Source: an uncultured Caldilineaceae bacterium (GTDB taxonomy: Bacteria > Chloroflexota > Anaerolineae > Caldilineales > Caldilineaceae). Taken from it: a stretch of DNA of 64,000 nt. How positions within the stretch are numbered: the first letter of the stretch is position 1; each line of letters opens with the position of its first letter. A program made the position numbers and the translations under genes. The DNA lies in the NCBI GenBank assembly GCA_958295915.1, contig OY282381.1, positions 80,722 to 144,721 on the forward strand, written 5' to 3'. Under the pieces are notes generated by a model, which was not told the origin of the DNA, ran no database searches, and was given only the letters and a program-made list of their open reading frames with translations. Below are positions 1 through 9,332 of the stretch, in pieces.

Positions 1-90
1 CAACAGGCCTGACGCGGGCCACCGTGCCAGCTGGCCGTCGGACCAGAGACATTCATCATCCAAACATTCGCGCATACCTGGAGGATTTCA

Positions 91-963
91 ATGAATCGCT
101 TGATTTTCGGCATTCCAAAGGGCAGTCTGCAAGAGTCCACGCTCGCTCTGCTGGCAAAGGCTGGCTATCGCGTCTCTGTACGGGAACGCTCCTACATGCC
201 CTACATCAACGATCCGGAGATCGGATGCTTGATGTTCCGAGCGCAGGAGATCGCCCGCTATGTAGAGCGGGGCGTTCTTGACGTCGGATTGACCGGCAAA
301 GATTGGGTGCTGGAAAACGAAGCCGATGTCCTGGAAATTGAGGATCTGGTCTACAGCAAAGCCACCGCGCAGGCCTATCGCTGGGTGCTGGCTGTACCGG
401 ACGATTCCGACATCCGCCGGCCCCAGGATCTGGCTGGCAAGCGCATCGCCACAGAACTGGTGCGCGTCACCCGCCGCTATCTGGAACAGCACGGGGTGCA
501 GGCAGAGGTGGAATACTCCTGGGGCGCGACAGAGGTAAAGGCGCCTCTGCTGGTCGATGCAATTGTGGAGGGGACAGAGACCGGCTCCTCCCTGAAGGCC
601 AATCGGCTGCGCATTGTGGATACGATTGCCGAATCCACCACCAAACTGATCGCCAATCACAGCGCCTGGGCCGACCCGTGGAAACGGCAAAAGATCGAAA
701 CGTTGGCGTTGCTCTTACAAGGCGCGCTACAGGCCGATGCCAAAGTCGGCCTGAAAATGAACATCCCCAAGTCAGCTTTAGAGGCCATAACAGGTCAGTT
801 GCCAGCCCTGCACACCCCGTCGATCACCCATCAGACGGACCCGGATTGGGTCGCGCTGGAAGTGATCATCGACGAAAACATCGTGCGCGATCTGATACCG
901 GATCTCAAGCAGGCCGGCGCGACCGGCATCATCGAGTATCCGATCAACAAAGTGATCTATTGA
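91..963 (+). CDS. hisG: ATP phosphoribosyltransferase (long form)
   Basis: This 290-residue protein would catalyse the first step of histidine biosynthesis, joining ATP and PRPP to give phosphoribosyl-ATP in the cytoplasm. The N-terminus ([14 protein letters not shown]) and GLTGKDWV are typical of HisG, and residues about 150-180 ([19 protein letters not shown]) form the phosphate-binding region. The length and the C-terminal segment from about residue 210 ([18 protein letters not shown], ending in [12 protein letters not shown]) match the long form with the histidine-binding regulatory domain, which does not need HisZ. A clear GGAGG lies before the ATG at 91. No other his gene is in the window, so this gene either ends an operon to the left or stands alone. 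Confidence 0.96.
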   Translation: MNRLIFGIPKGSLQESTLALLAKAGYRVSVRERSYMPYINDPEIGCLMFRAQEIARYVERGVLDVGLTGKDWVLENEADVLEIEDLVYSKATAQAYRWVLAVPDDSDIRRPQDLAGKRIATELVRVTRRYLEQHGVQAEVEYSWGATEVKAPLLVDAIVEGTETGSSLKANRLRIVDTIAESTTKLIANHSAWADPWKRQKIETLALLLQGALQADAKVGLKMNIPKSALEAITGQLPALHTPSITHQTDPDWVALEVIIDENIVRDLIPDLKQAGATGIIEYPINKVIY

Positions 964-974
964 ACGCCCGCGTG

Positions 975-1052
975 AATGGGACTGTGATTTTCCTGATTCG
1001 GACGATAGACAGGATAAACTCATAGTCAGACTAATCACACAAATCATAGTCC
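975..1052 (-). repeat. Dispersed ~75-bp repeat (family D), inverted copy
   Basis: Read on the minus strand this stretch closely matches 28576-28653 on the plus strand: both run GACTATGATT, GTGTGATTA, TTTATCCTGTC, ATCAGGA, AATCACAGT in the same order and spacing. It fills the gap between hisG and the restriction-modification gene and ends directly at that gene's ATG, where no Shine-Dalgarno sequence is visible. A partial copy lies at about 4460-4480. Confidence 0.7.
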
Positions 1053-1053
1053 A

Positions 1054-4000
1054 ATGGCCGCTGCCAGGGTATTTCAGGATTACATCAAGAATCTGCGCGC
1101 GAACCTGGCGCAGGGCAATGCCACCGAACACACCCACAGGCCAGCGCTGAAAGCGCTCCTCGAATCTGTCGCCGATGGAATCGTAGCCACCAACGAGCCC
1201 AAACGCATACAGTGCGGCGCGCCTGACTTCATCATAACCACCTCAGCGCACACACCAGAAAATCAACTGACTGTCGGCTACGTCGAGGCGAAAGACGTTG
1301 AAATCGACCTGACGCAGATAGAGAGGGACAGCAAGCGCACAAACCCATCTACAGCCAACGGGCGACAGTTGAAGCGTTACAGAAACTCGCTGACCAACCT
1401 GCTCCTGACCAATTACACCGAATTTCGCTGGTACGTGGACGGCGAACAGCGCCTGACCGCCCACATCGCGACCCTCGAAAGCGACGGCAAGCTGTCTCAG
1501 AATACAACGGACTTCTCCCCCATCGACAGACTTCTGTGGGAATTTCTGCACAGAAGCCCCGCACGCATCGCCAGCCCCGCAGACCTGGCCCAGCGCATGG
1601 CGCGGCTCACGCGCATGATACGCAGCGTCATCGCAGAGGGATTCAGGCAAGACCAGGTGTCTCAATACCTGAAAGACCTGCACGAAGCCTCGCAACGCGT
1701 GCTGGTTCCCGACCTCACAGCCGAAGCCTTCGCCGACATGTTCGCGCAGACGCTGGCCTATGGCCTGTTCGCCGCCAGAGTCAACCACAACGCCGGCGCC
1801 TTCCGCAGACAGGACGCAGCGCACGCCATCCCCCCAACCAATCCATTTCTCCAGCAGTTGTTCTCGGCGCTCACAGGCCCAGCCCTGGACGATGAGCCTT
1901 TCGTCAGCTTCGTGGACGACCTGACACAACTCCTGGGCAGCGCGGACATGGAAGCTATACTGTCCGACTTCGGGAAAAGAGCCGTGTATCAGGACCCTGT
2001 CATGCACTTCTACGAAACCTTCCTGGCCGCCTATGACCCCGCGCTGCGCGAGCGACGCGGGGTCTACTACACCCCAGAGCCGGTCGTATCCTACATCGTG
2101 CGCTCCGTGGACTACCTGCTGCGCCAACGCTTCGACTGCCCAGCCGGACTCGCCGACCATGCAATGACCACCTACGAATATGCGGACAGCGAGGGAAACA
2201 CAGCCCGGAAGCGCGCGCCCCGCGTCCTGGTGCTGGACCCCGCCTGCGGCACAGGGACATTCCTCTACGCGGTCATAGACCACATCAGGGAATACTATCG
2301 TCATAGCGACAACGCCGGGATGTGGAACGGATACGTCAAAGACCACCTGCTCAAGCGGCTGTTCGGATTCGAGCTGCTGATGGCGCCCTATGCCATGTCC
2401 CACCTCAAGCTGGGAATGCAGCTCGCCGCCGCGGACATGCCCGAGGAGTACCGATCGGACTGGTCATACGAGTTCGACAGCGGCGAGCGGCTGGGCGTCT
2501 ACCTGACAAACTCCCTGGAACAGGCCGAACGACGGGCGATGACCCTGTTCGGCCCCCTGCGCGTGATGACAGAGGAAGCCAACGCCGCCTCCCAGATCAA
2601 GCGCGACCTTCCCATCATGGTGGTGCTGGGCAATCCCCCATACTCAGGACATTCAGCCAACGCCAGCAGAAAAGACGACCGCCAGCTCGCATGGATCGGG
2701 AAACTTATTGAGGAGTATAAACAGGTTGATGGCATGTCCCTCGCTGAGCGAAATCTCAAATGGTTACAGGATGATTATGTGAAGTTCATCCGCTTCGGCC
2801 AGTGGCGCATCAGACAGGCCGGCGCCGGCATACTGGCCTTCATCACCAACCACTCATACCTGGACAACCCGACGTTCCGCGGTATGAGACAGCAGCTGGT
2901 GTTGACCTTCACCCACATCTACCTTCTGGACCTGCACGGCAACGCCAAGAAAAAGGAGCGCGCGCCCGACGGCAGCCCCGACCAGAACGTCTTCGATATA
3001 CAGCAGGGCGTTGCCATCGCCATATTCGTCAAGGAGGCAGGGAAGAACGGCCCAGCCGTAGTGCGCCACGCCGACCTGTGGGGCACGCGCGCAACCAAGT
3101 ACCAGAGCTTGACCAGTTCGGATCTGTCAACCACCGATTGGAAAACGATCGAACCCTCGTCTCCCAACTATATGTTCAAGCCCTGGAACCGGGAACTTGA
3201 GGCCGAATATCAGCGGTGGCCCAGGATTAACGAAATCATGCCCGTCAACTCGGTCGGCGTTGTCACCGCGCGCGACGGTCTGACCATTCGCTGGTCGCGC
3301 GCTGAGACGATGGAAGTCGTGCGCGATTTCGCGCGCCTGCCGTCTGAAACGGCCAGGAGCAGATACAACCTGGGCAGGGATGTCCGCGATTGGAAGGTCG
3401 ACCTGGCTCAAGATGATATAAATAGCTCTGGAATGAGGCCGGAACTGGCAACGCCGATCCAATATCGGCCATTCGACACCCGATACACCTACTATACAGG
3501 CAAAGATTGCGGTTTCATCTGTAGGCCGCGCCCAAACGTAATGCGTCACATGCTGGCGGGGGAGAATTTGGGGCTGCTTATTTGCAGGCAGCAATCACAA
3601 TCAGGGGTTGGATGGTCTCATTGTGGTGTAACGCATTCCATTGTTGAATCCTGCGCTGTTTCCAATAAGACGAAGGAAATCAACTATCTCTGCCCTCTCT
3701 ATATCTACCGCTCCGAACAGGAAATCGCCAGTGGCCTCTACAGTCCCGGCGACCGCCAGCCTAACCTAGCGCCCGAGTTCACCCGAGATCTGGAACAGCG
3801 CCTCGGCTTGCGCTTCATCGCCGACGGCAAAGGCAACCTGCAAGAAACTTTCGGCCCCGAGGATGCATTCCACTACATCTACGCTGCCTTCCACTCGCCG
3901 ACCTACCGCCAGCGCTACGACCAGTTCTTGCGCGCCGACTTCCCCCGCGTCCCCCTGACCGGGAACGTGGCCCTATTCCGCGCCCTGGTCGGGCTGGGCC

Positions 4001-4413
4001 GGCAGCTGACCCAGGTTCACCTGCTGAAGTCTCTCAGGCTGGATCAGACCGCAGTGGGCTTTCCCGTCCCCGGGGACAATGTGATAGAAAGGGGACATCC
4101 GAAATATCTCCCTCCAGGCCATTCATTGCCCACTCAGAAAGCTCCTCTCGAACAGGGCCGGGTCTACATAAGCAAAGACGACCAAAAATCCGGCAAACGC
4201 GGGCAGTGCTTCGAGGGCATAGCGCCAGAGATCTGGGAATTCCGCATCGGCGGCTACCAGCCCCTGGACAAATGGCTGAAAGACCGCAGAGGCCGGACAC
4301 TGTCCTTCGACGACCTGAACCACTACCGACGCATGGTCGCCGCGCTGGCAGAGACAGGGCGACTGACGAAAGAGATAGACGTAGCCATTAGCGACGCGGG
4401 CGGGTTATTGTAG
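1054..4413 (+). CDS. Type ISP/IIG-like restriction-modification protein (fused nuclease and N6-adenine methylase)
   Basis: The 1119-residue protein combines an N-terminal PD-(D/E)xK nuclease-like segment (P57-D58, then E78-A79-K80), a helical connector, and a gamma-class N6-adenine methyltransferase. Motif I is DPACGTGTF at 395-403 and motif IV is NPPY at 527-530. The C-terminal half, about 700-1100, resembles the specificity part of type ISP enzymes (YRPFDTRYTYY, then VPLTGNVALFRALVGLG). No SF2 helicase motifs are visible, so it looks like the helicase-less relatives of LlaGI/LlaBIII rather than a translocating ISP enzyme. Methylation and cleavage would be in one chain; no separate specificity or methylase gene is adjacent. 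The ATG at 1054 abuts repeat D and has no clear ribosome binding site. Confidence 0.85.
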   Translation: MAAARVFQDYIKNLRANLAQGNATEHTHRPALKALLESVADGIVATNEPKRIQCGAPDFIITTSAHTPENQLTVGYVEAKDVEIDLTQIERDSKRTNPSTANGRQLKRYRNSLTNLLLTNYTEFRWYVDGEQRLTAHIATLESDGKLSQNTTDFSPIDRLLWEFLHRSPARIASPADLAQRMARLTRMIRSVIAEGFRQDQVSQYLKDLHEASQRVLVPDLTAEAFADMFAQTLAYGLFAARVNHNAGAFRRQDAAHAIPPTNPFLQQLFSALTGPALDDEPFVSFVDDLTQLLGSADMEAILSDFGKRAVYQDPVMHFYETFLAAYDPALRERRGVYYTPEPVVSYIVRSVDYLLRQRFDCPAGLADHAMTTYEYADSEGNTARKRAPRVLVLDPACGTGTFLYAVIDHIREYYRHSDNAGMWNGYVKDHLLKRLFGFELLMAPYAMSHLKLGMQLAAADMPEEYRSDWSYEFDSGERLGVYLTNSLEQAERRAMTLFGPLRVMTEEANAASQIKRDLPIMVVLGNPPYSGHSANASRKDDRQLAWIGKLIEEYKQVDGMSLAERNLKWLQDDYVKFIRFGQWRIRQAGAGILAFITNHSYLDNPTFRGMRQQLVLTFTHIYLLDLHGNAKKKERAPDGSPDQNVFDIQQGVAIAIFVKEAGKNGPAVVRHADLWGTRATKYQSLTSSDLSTTDWKTIEPSSPNYMFKPWNRELEAEYQRWPRINEIMPVNSVGVVTARDGLTIRWSRAETMEVVRDFARLPSETARSRYNLGRDVRDWKVDLAQDDINSSGMRPELATPIQYRPFDTRYTYYTGKDCGFICRPRPNVMRHMLAGENLGLLICRQQSQSGVGWSHCGVTHSIVESCAVSNKTKEINYLCPLYIYRSEQEIASGLYSPGDRQPNLAPEFTRDLEQRLGLRFIADGKGNLQETFGPEDAFHYIYAAFHSPTYRQRYDQFLRADFPRVPLTGNVALFRALVGLGRQLTQVHLLKSLRLDQTAVGFPVPGDNVIERGHPKYLPPGHSLPTQKAPLEQGRVYISKDDQKSGKRGQCFEGIAPEIWEFRIGGYQPLDKWLKDRRGRTLSFDDLNHYRRMVAALAETGRLTKEIDVAISDAGGLL

Positions 4414-4535
4414 GGGCAACCCTTGTGGTCGCCTAGGACAGGTACAAGACGCCGACCCTACTGTGATTTATGTGATTAGAGCGCTCATGCTTCACGCCCA
4501 AGTTATTAGGGAATTCCCGTGCAGATAAACGAGGA
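4414..4535. repeat. Degenerate repeat material between RM and ATPase genes
   Basis: This short gap holds GTAGGGGCAACCCTTGTGGTCGCC followed by a related GTACAAGACGCCGACCCTAC segment, which resemble the genome's GGGCAGGC-CAAGG-CCTGCCCCTAC family (family C), and then a fragment of family D (CTGTGATTTATGTGATTA). A GAGGAG ribosome binding site for the next gene lies at 4531-4536. Confidence 0.5.
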
Positions 4536-4544
4536 GTGATACCG

Positions 4545-5582
4545 ATGTTTGAGAACCTTCAGATACGGAACTATCGCATCTTCAAGGAGTTCAAAATCGA
4601 CCGATTGCGCCGCATTAATCTTATTGCTGGCAGAAACAATTCCGGCAAGACAAGCCTGCTGGAGGCAATCTTTCTGCTGTCTGGAGCTGGGAACGCAAAT
4701 ATGGCAACAAATGCCAATGTTATGCGAATGGGTCTAGGACAACAAAGCGAGACTCTCTGGAAACCTATCTTTTCCGATTTGGATATGAGCAGATCCATCG
4801 AGATCGATGGATATCATACGTCACATGGTCAACTGACTTTAGAAATCACCTCGGGGCGACAACCTACTGAGATTCCTTATGATTATGCTCTGGCTCTGGG
4901 AAATCCGGCGATCAACATTCCTGACGAATTGGCGCTCAGATTTCAGTATAGCGGTCCCACAGGTACACAAGTCAAAAGCCGCATACATGTACAGGATTCG
5001 AAAATTATTAGTCATCAGTCGAGGATCAATGTCCCATTTATCGCGACGCTTCTCCAGGCACGAAGCGCAAATAGCCGTGAAGATGCCATACAGCTGGCAA
5101 GGTTGAGGAAACAAAAACGCGACCATCTGCTCTTAGAGGCGCTACAGGTCGTCGAGCCGAAGCTGCAAAGCATCGAAGACAATTCTTCCAGCGGCACACC
5201 GATGATCTGGGGCGACATTGGCTTATCGGAGTTGATACCCCTGGCGATAATGGGCGAAGGCATGACCCGAATTGCCCAACTTATTTTGGCCATAGCTTCT
5301 GTAGCGGACGGGGTGGCTCTGGTAGATGAGGTCGAAACCGGCATTCACCACTCCGTATTACCAAAGGTCTGGCAAGTCGTTGATACAGCTGCCAAACAAT
5401 TCCGCACACAGGTATTTGCGACCACGCATAGTCTTGAATGCATTAGAGCGGCGCATGAATCCCTGGGCGCTGACGACTTTCGCCTGCACAGACTTGAAGC
5501 CACTGATACCATGAGCCGCTGCGTCACCTATGACCCGGATTCAATCCGCGCCGCGCTCCTGCACGATCTCGAGGTCCGCTAG
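4545..5582 (+). CDS. OLD-like AAA ATPase (AAA_15/AAA_21 type)
   Basis: A 345-residue ABC/SMC-class ATPase of the kind found in OLD and PARIS-type defence systems. The Walker A is GRNNSGKT at residues 29-36, and the Walker B region is LVDEVETG with D261 and E262; TTHSLECIRAA further on matches the switch-histidine region. ATG 4545 is preferred over the upstream GTG at 4536 because GAGGAG at 4531-4536 sits eight bases before it. The TOPRIM-like gene follows two bases after its stop, so the two are probably cotranscribed. Position beside a restriction-modification gene suggests phage defence; this is inferred from context and family. Confidence 0.85.
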   Translation: MFENLQIRNYRIFKEFKIDRLRRINLIAGRNNSGKTSLLEAIFLLSGAGNANMATNANVMRMGLGQQSETLWKPIFSDLDMSRSIEIDGYHTSHGQLTLEITSGRQPTEIPYDYALALGNPAINIPDELALRFQYSGPTGTQVKSRIHVQDSKIISHQSRINVPFIATLLQARSANSREDAIQLARLRKQKRDHLLLEALQVVEPKLQSIEDNSSSGTPMIWGDIGLSELIPLAIMGEGMTRIAQLILAIASVADGVALVDEVETGIHHSVLPKVWQVVDTAAKQFRTQVFATTHSLECIRAAHESLGADDFRLHRLEATDTMSRCVTYDPDSIRAALLHDLEVR

Positions 5583-5584
5583 GT

Positions 5585-5989
5585 ATGGCAAAAGCAATAC
5601 AGATCGAATCGAAAATCCAACTGCTCGTCGAAGGCAATGATCAGCGCAACTTCTTTGAAGCGTTCATCAAGCATCTGGAGATCGATGATGTCCAGATTCA
5701 CAACTTCGGCGGCGTGCCCCAACTGCGTGATTTCCTGCTTGCGCTTGTGGACGCGCCGAATTTTCGTGAGATCGTTCAGAGTGTCGGTATCGTTCGCGAT
5801 GCGGAAGAATCTGCCGCAGCGGCGTTCCAAAGTGTTCAGTCTTCGCTAAGGCATGCCGAACTGACTATGCCGGACCGCCCGGCAATACGTAGCGGCAACA
5901 GCCCGGCGATATGTTTTCAGTACCGTTCGCGATTTTCTAAGAGCGCTGAAGAAGTGAGGCCACAAGGCAAGAGACCTAAACAGCTGTAG
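5585..5989 (+). CDS. TOPRIM-like DUF3226 protein, apparently C-terminally truncated
   Basis: This 134-residue product starts like the DUF3226/TOPRIM proteins often paired with AAA ATPases. LLVEGNDQRNFF carries the TOPRIM glutamate E16, and GIVRDAEES (D72, E74) is the DxD-like metal site. Family members are, from memory, about 200 residues or longer. Here the recognisable sequence stops near residue 107 and is followed by a low-complexity basic tail (QYRSRFSKSAEEVRPQGKRPKQL) that looks like out-of-frame reading. I found no convincing continuation in the other two frames, so a deletion is more likely than a single frameshift. If truncated, the effector half of the ATPase pair may be inactive. 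Confidence 0.6.
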   Translation: MAKAIQIESKIQLLVEGNDQRNFFEAFIKHLEIDDVQIHNFGGVPQLRDFLLALVDAPNFREIVQSVGIVRDAEESAAAAFQSVQSSLRHAELTMPDRPAIRSGNSPAICFQYRSRFSKSAEEVRPQGKRPKQL

Positions 5990-5999
5990 GAGCCACGAT

Positions 6000-6779
6000 A
6001 TGCCTATCAAACAGTCAGTCTGTATCCCGATCTTGCCACAAGATGCCATGCCCCAGGAAGAACTTCTGGCGAAGATCGCCGCGATCGGCTATCCGGCCAT
6101 CGAAATCTGGGCCCGAGATGACAACTTCCACAGCCTGTGCGAGACAGCCGCCCGCTACGGCCTGCAAGTGATCAGCATGATCGGCCACCAGTCCTTACAG
6201 GACGGCCTCAACAATCCGGCCAATCACGACCGCATCGAGGCCGAACTGCAACTGTCGATCGACCTGGCCGCCGCGCGCGGTCTGAGCGCGCTGGTCTGCT
6301 TCAGCGGCAACCACATCCCCGGTATGAGCGAGGATGTGGCCATCGCCAACACTGCCGCCGGTCTGCGTCGGATCGCGCCCTATGCCGAAGCCAAAGACAT
6401 CACCCTCAATCTGGAACTGCTCAACTCCAAAGTCGATCACCCCGGCTACCAGTGCGATAACAGCGCCTGGGGGCTGGCGACGCTCCGTCAGGTGAACAGC
6501 CCGCGCGTGAAGCTGCTATACGACATCTACCACATGCAGATTATGGAAGGGGACGTGACCCGCACCCTGACCGCAAATCTGAACGCCATCGGCCACATCC
6601 ACACCGCCGGCAATCCCGGCCGGCACGAGCTTGACGATCACCAGGAGCTGAACTACCGGGGCATCTGCCGGGCCCTCGACGACGCTGGCTACACAGGGTA
6701 CATAGGCCACGAATTCCGCCCCCGGGGCGCCCTTGTCGCGGCTCTGCGCCAGGCGTATGAGCAGTGTGCCGGCGCATAA
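6000..6779 (+). CDS. Hydroxypyruvate isomerase-like TIM-barrel protein
   Basis: The 259-residue protein belongs to the xylose-isomerase-like TIM barrels and is closest in pattern to hydroxypyruvate isomerase (Hyi). The C-terminal half holds the typical metal and substrate signature: LNLELLNSKVDHPGY, VKLLYDIYHMQIMEGD, IGHIHTAGNPGRHELDD and GYIGHEFRP, which supply the Glu, Asp, His and Glu ligands. An AGGAG site precedes the ATG. It begins a plus-strand run with the sulfatase 25 bases downstream and so probably acts in sugar or 2-oxo-acid catabolism. Substrate cannot be fixed from sequence; related proteins include inosose isomerases and tagatose epimerases. Confidence 0.85.
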   Translation: MPIKQSVCIPILPQDAMPQEELLAKIAAIGYPAIEIWARDDNFHSLCETAARYGLQVISMIGHQSLQDGLNNPANHDRIEAELQLSIDLAAARGLSALVCFSGNHIPGMSEDVAIANTAAGLRRIAPYAEAKDITLNLELLNSKVDHPGYQCDNSAWGLATLRQVNSPRVKLLYDIYHMQIMEGDVTRTLTANLNAIGHIHTAGNPGRHELDDHQELNYRGICRALDDAGYTGYIGHEFRPRGALVAALRQAYEQCAGA

Positions 6780-6804
6780 TCTGGAGAAACAGAAGGAGCC
6801 TACA

Positions 6805-8229
6805 ATGACTACCCAGCCCCATGTTATCTATATCCTGTCCGACGAGCACTTCGGCGGAGCCATGAGCCACATGGGCGATGCAAACGTGCGCACGCCCAAT
6901 ATGGACCATTTAGCCGCCACAGGGGTCAGCTTTGATCGGGCCTACGCCAACTGCCCCATCTGCACGCCTTCCCGGGGGACGATCTTTTCCGGACGGCACG
7001 CCCACGCTGGGCCAGTCCAGTATTTCTTTGACGTGTTCAAAGCAAGCTCTCCCAGCACAGCTACGGCCCTGCGGACGGCCGACTATCACACAGCCTATTT
7101 CGGCAAGTGGCACTGCGGCGTCGTGCACGATCAGGAACCGCCTCTCGTGCGGGCAGAAAGGGAGGAGTACACCCGCTGGCCCCATCGCACGCCCGAGTAT
7201 CATCGCGCCGGCTTTCAGGATTGGTACGGTTTCGAGATCAACAATGCGCCCTTCAAAGGATTTTACTACCACCAAAATGAGGCCAATCCCCGCAAGATGG
7301 TCGGCTATCAGACCGACTTCCTGACCGATCTGGCCATCGACTATCTGCGCTCCTACGCGCGGGACGAGCCTCTGTTCCTCGTTCTCAGTGTAGAGCCACC
7401 CCACTTCCCCCTGGAAGCCCCGGACGCGTTCGCCCGCTTCGATCCCGCCGCGCTGGAAACACCGCCCAACTTTGCCGACTCGCCAGAGATGCGCGCCCAA
7501 CTGGCCACCTATTACGCCATGGTGGAAAACCTGGATTGGAATATCGGCCGCCTGCACGAGACCCTGAACAGCCTGTCGGAATTCCGCGACAATACGCTGA
7601 CCGTGTATTTTTCCGATCATGGTGACTACATGGGCGCCCACGGGGCTATCAACCGCAAGGAGAATCCCCATGAAAACTCCGTGCGTATTCCAGCGATCTT
7701 CCACTGGCCAGAACGGATTCCAGCTCAGGGCCGGCGGGATGGACTGCTGTTCAGCCTCGTTGACCTTTTCCCGACCACCCTGGGACTGCTAGGGCTGGAC
7801 GTGCCAGCCCACAATCAGGGGATCGATTTCAGCGACGCCCTGCGGGGGCAACAGAGTTTCACGGGGCCGGAAGCGGCGCTGCTCGAAATGTCGGGCAATC
7901 CTCGTTGGAATCTGGACTTTCTCGACTGGCGGGGGTTGGTGACAGCCCGCTGGAAGTACGCTTTCTATGAAACAGGTCACCAACTGCTCTACGATCTCGA
8001 CAACGATCCCTATGAGATGAACAACCTGGCCGCTTCGGACACGGAAACCTGCGCCGAGATGCGCTGCAAGCTGCTGGAACTCCTGGCCGACAGCCGGGAA
8101 CCCTACTTCGACGTGCTGATAGAGCATGGAGTGCCGCCGGCAGGGCCAGCCCTGGATGTGGGCGCATCCACCGGCAAAGGCCAGTTGGCTCCTATATGGC
8201 CGCAACTGGCGCGCAAGCACGAGACATGA
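6805..8229 (+). CDS. Type I sulfatase (formylglycine-dependent)
   Basis: A 474-residue alkaline-phosphatase-superfamily sulfatase. The active-site motif C53-T-P-S-R57 is the CxPSR sequence in which Cys is converted to formylglycine. N-terminal YILSDEHFGG gives the metal-binding aspartate and TPNMDHLAATG follows as expected. YFSDHGDYMGAHG provides the second metal-site Asp-His pair, and AALLEMSG and GLVTARWKYAFYETG are typical of the C-terminal subdomain. ATG 6805 is preferred because AAGGAG lies at 6793-6798. No signal peptide is visible, so it may act inside the cell on imported sulfated substrates. No formylglycine-generating enzyme is in the window; it would have to be encoded elsewhere. 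Confidence 0.93.
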   Translation: MTTQPHVIYILSDEHFGGAMSHMGDANVRTPNMDHLAATGVSFDRAYANCPICTPSRGTIFSGRHAHAGPVQYFFDVFKASSPSTATALRTADYHTAYFGKWHCGVVHDQEPPLVRAEREEYTRWPHRTPEYHRAGFQDWYGFEINNAPFKGFYYHQNEANPRKMVGYQTDFLTDLAIDYLRSYARDEPLFLVLSVEPPHFPLEAPDAFARFDPAALETPPNFADSPEMRAQLATYYAMVENLDWNIGRLHETLNSLSEFRDNTLTVYFSDHGDYMGAHGAINRKENPHENSVRIPAIFHWPERIPAQGRRDGLLFSLVDLFPTTLGLLGLDVPAHNQGIDFSDALRGQQSFTGPEAALLEMSGNPRWNLDFLDWRGLVTARWKYAFYETGHQLLYDLDNDPYEMNNLAASDTETCAEMRCKLLELLADSREPYFDVLIEHGVPPAGPALDVGASTGKGQLAPIWPQLARKHET

Positions 8230-8264
8230 CAGCAAGAAGCCATCACCGAAATTGAGGTGCAAGC

Positions 8265-9179
8265 ATGGAACTCCCGCAACACATCTTCTCCTACCTAAAG
8301 GATTGGACGACCGACGTAACCGTGGCTTTTGCCCTGCTGGGTAGCTACGCCAGAGGAGATGCCGGACCGTTCAGTGATGTGGACGTGGTCCGTTTTGTGC
8401 AGAATGACGACCACGATACCGACGACCACAGTTTCCTGCTTGACGACATCGATAGGGACTGCAATGGCCAATCGCAATGCCCTACAGTGACGCCGCACTG
8501 GCGTTCAGGGTCCTCCAACAGACGCGCCGGCAGTGACTTCCGCACACTGGTCGTACTCAGTACGGCCACGCCCAGTCAGGTGGAGAGCTGGTTCACGGAG
8601 CCAAGCCAGGTGGTCAATGTCATCGCCGGGCTACGAGACGGACGCGCTCTTTGGGATCCAGATGGCGTCTTTGCTGGAATTCAACAGCGCGCGCGCCAGT
8701 TTCAATGGACCCAAGAGCATCAGGAGAAAGCGAATCACCTGGCGGGAAAGGAGTTGATCGGCTGGATCGAAGAGGTTCACAAAGGGTTGGAGGGCCTTCG
8801 TCGCAACGACACCGGCCGGCTGCTCAACGCCCGCTTTGGGCTGTCGTGGGGATTGGCGCGGGTGATGCGCGTGCAGCGAGGCGTGCTGTCGAACAGCGAC
8901 AACGCCTCTTTCGAAGATCTGATCTGTGCGGTCGGCCCAGAAAGCGCATGCTCCCAGCTTTTGCGTTGTGTATTTGGCCTAACGGGAGATGGTCAAAGTG
9001 TCCGATTATCACTACGCGAAGAAGTCCAGGCCGGCTTATTGCTCTACTGTGAAACCTTTGCCTTGCTGGATGAGGCAATTCCTCAGGAAGCACGCCCGCT
9101 CATCGCGGCAACGGTCCGGGGCATCCGCGCAGAATTAAAAGAGTATCAGGATTCGAGCAGCCATATTCAGTACGGATGA
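8265..9179 (+). CDS. Nucleotidyltransferase-domain protein
   Basis: The 304-residue protein has the Pol-beta/MNT-type nucleotidyltransferase signature GSYARGDAGPFSDVDV at residues about 27-42, with the two catalytic aspartates in SDVD. The rest is helical and resembles the C-terminal helical domain of stand-alone nucleotidyltransferases. Residues about 48-90 are unlike what I expect at this point (HDTDDHSFLLDDIDRDCNGQ and a Ser/Arg-rich stretch) and could be an insertion or a pair of compensating frameshifts. A GAGG site precedes the ATG. The acceptor molecule is unknown; neighbouring catabolic genes give no clear hint. Confidence 0.7.
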   Translation: MELPQHIFSYLKDWTTDVTVAFALLGSYARGDAGPFSDVDVVRFVQNDDHDTDDHSFLLDDIDRDCNGQSQCPTVTPHWRSGSSNRRAGSDFRTLVVLSTATPSQVESWFTEPSQVVNVIAGLRDGRALWDPDGVFAGIQQRARQFQWTQEHQEKANHLAGKELIGWIEEVHKGLEGLRRNDTGRLLNARFGLSWGLARVMRVQRGVLSNSDNASFEDLICAVGPESACSQLLRCVFGLTGDGQSVRLSLREEVQAGLLLYCETFALLDEAIPQEARPLIAATVRGIRAELKEYQDSSSHIQYG

Positions 9180-9332
9180 TCGTGCCTGCCATGATCCCTG
9201 TGCCTGCAGTTGCGCCAACCTCCCTTGTTTCGGTACACTATGGGAAGAGAGAAAAAATCAGGCTGGCGGGCAGGCGCACAAGGCCCGCCCTACTGACCAC
9301 CGCAGTTATACTCACCCACAGGAGATGACCCA
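9180..9332. repeat. Intergenic gap with a family C repeat
   Basis: The 153-base gap contains GGCGGGCAGGCGCACAAGGCCCGCC at about 9262-9287, a hairpin-forming copy of the repeat also seen near 35480, 37520 and 44825. An AGGAGATG ribosome binding region for the next gene follows at about 9319. No gene is seen. Confidence 0.55.

Noticed and set aside
1243..2403. Long open frame on the minus strand (386 codons)
   Set aside because: It lies entirely inside the restriction-modification gene, has no recognisable domain and reads like the reverse frame of a GC-rich gene.
5860..5989. Single frameshift restoring the full TOPRIM protein
   Set aside because: I read the other two frames after residue 107 and found no sequence resembling the C-terminal half, so a simple frameshift is not supported.
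8400..8560. Frameshift pair in the nucleotidyltransferase gene
   Set aside because: The segment looks atypical, but neither alternative frame gave a better family match by eye; left as a note on the gene.
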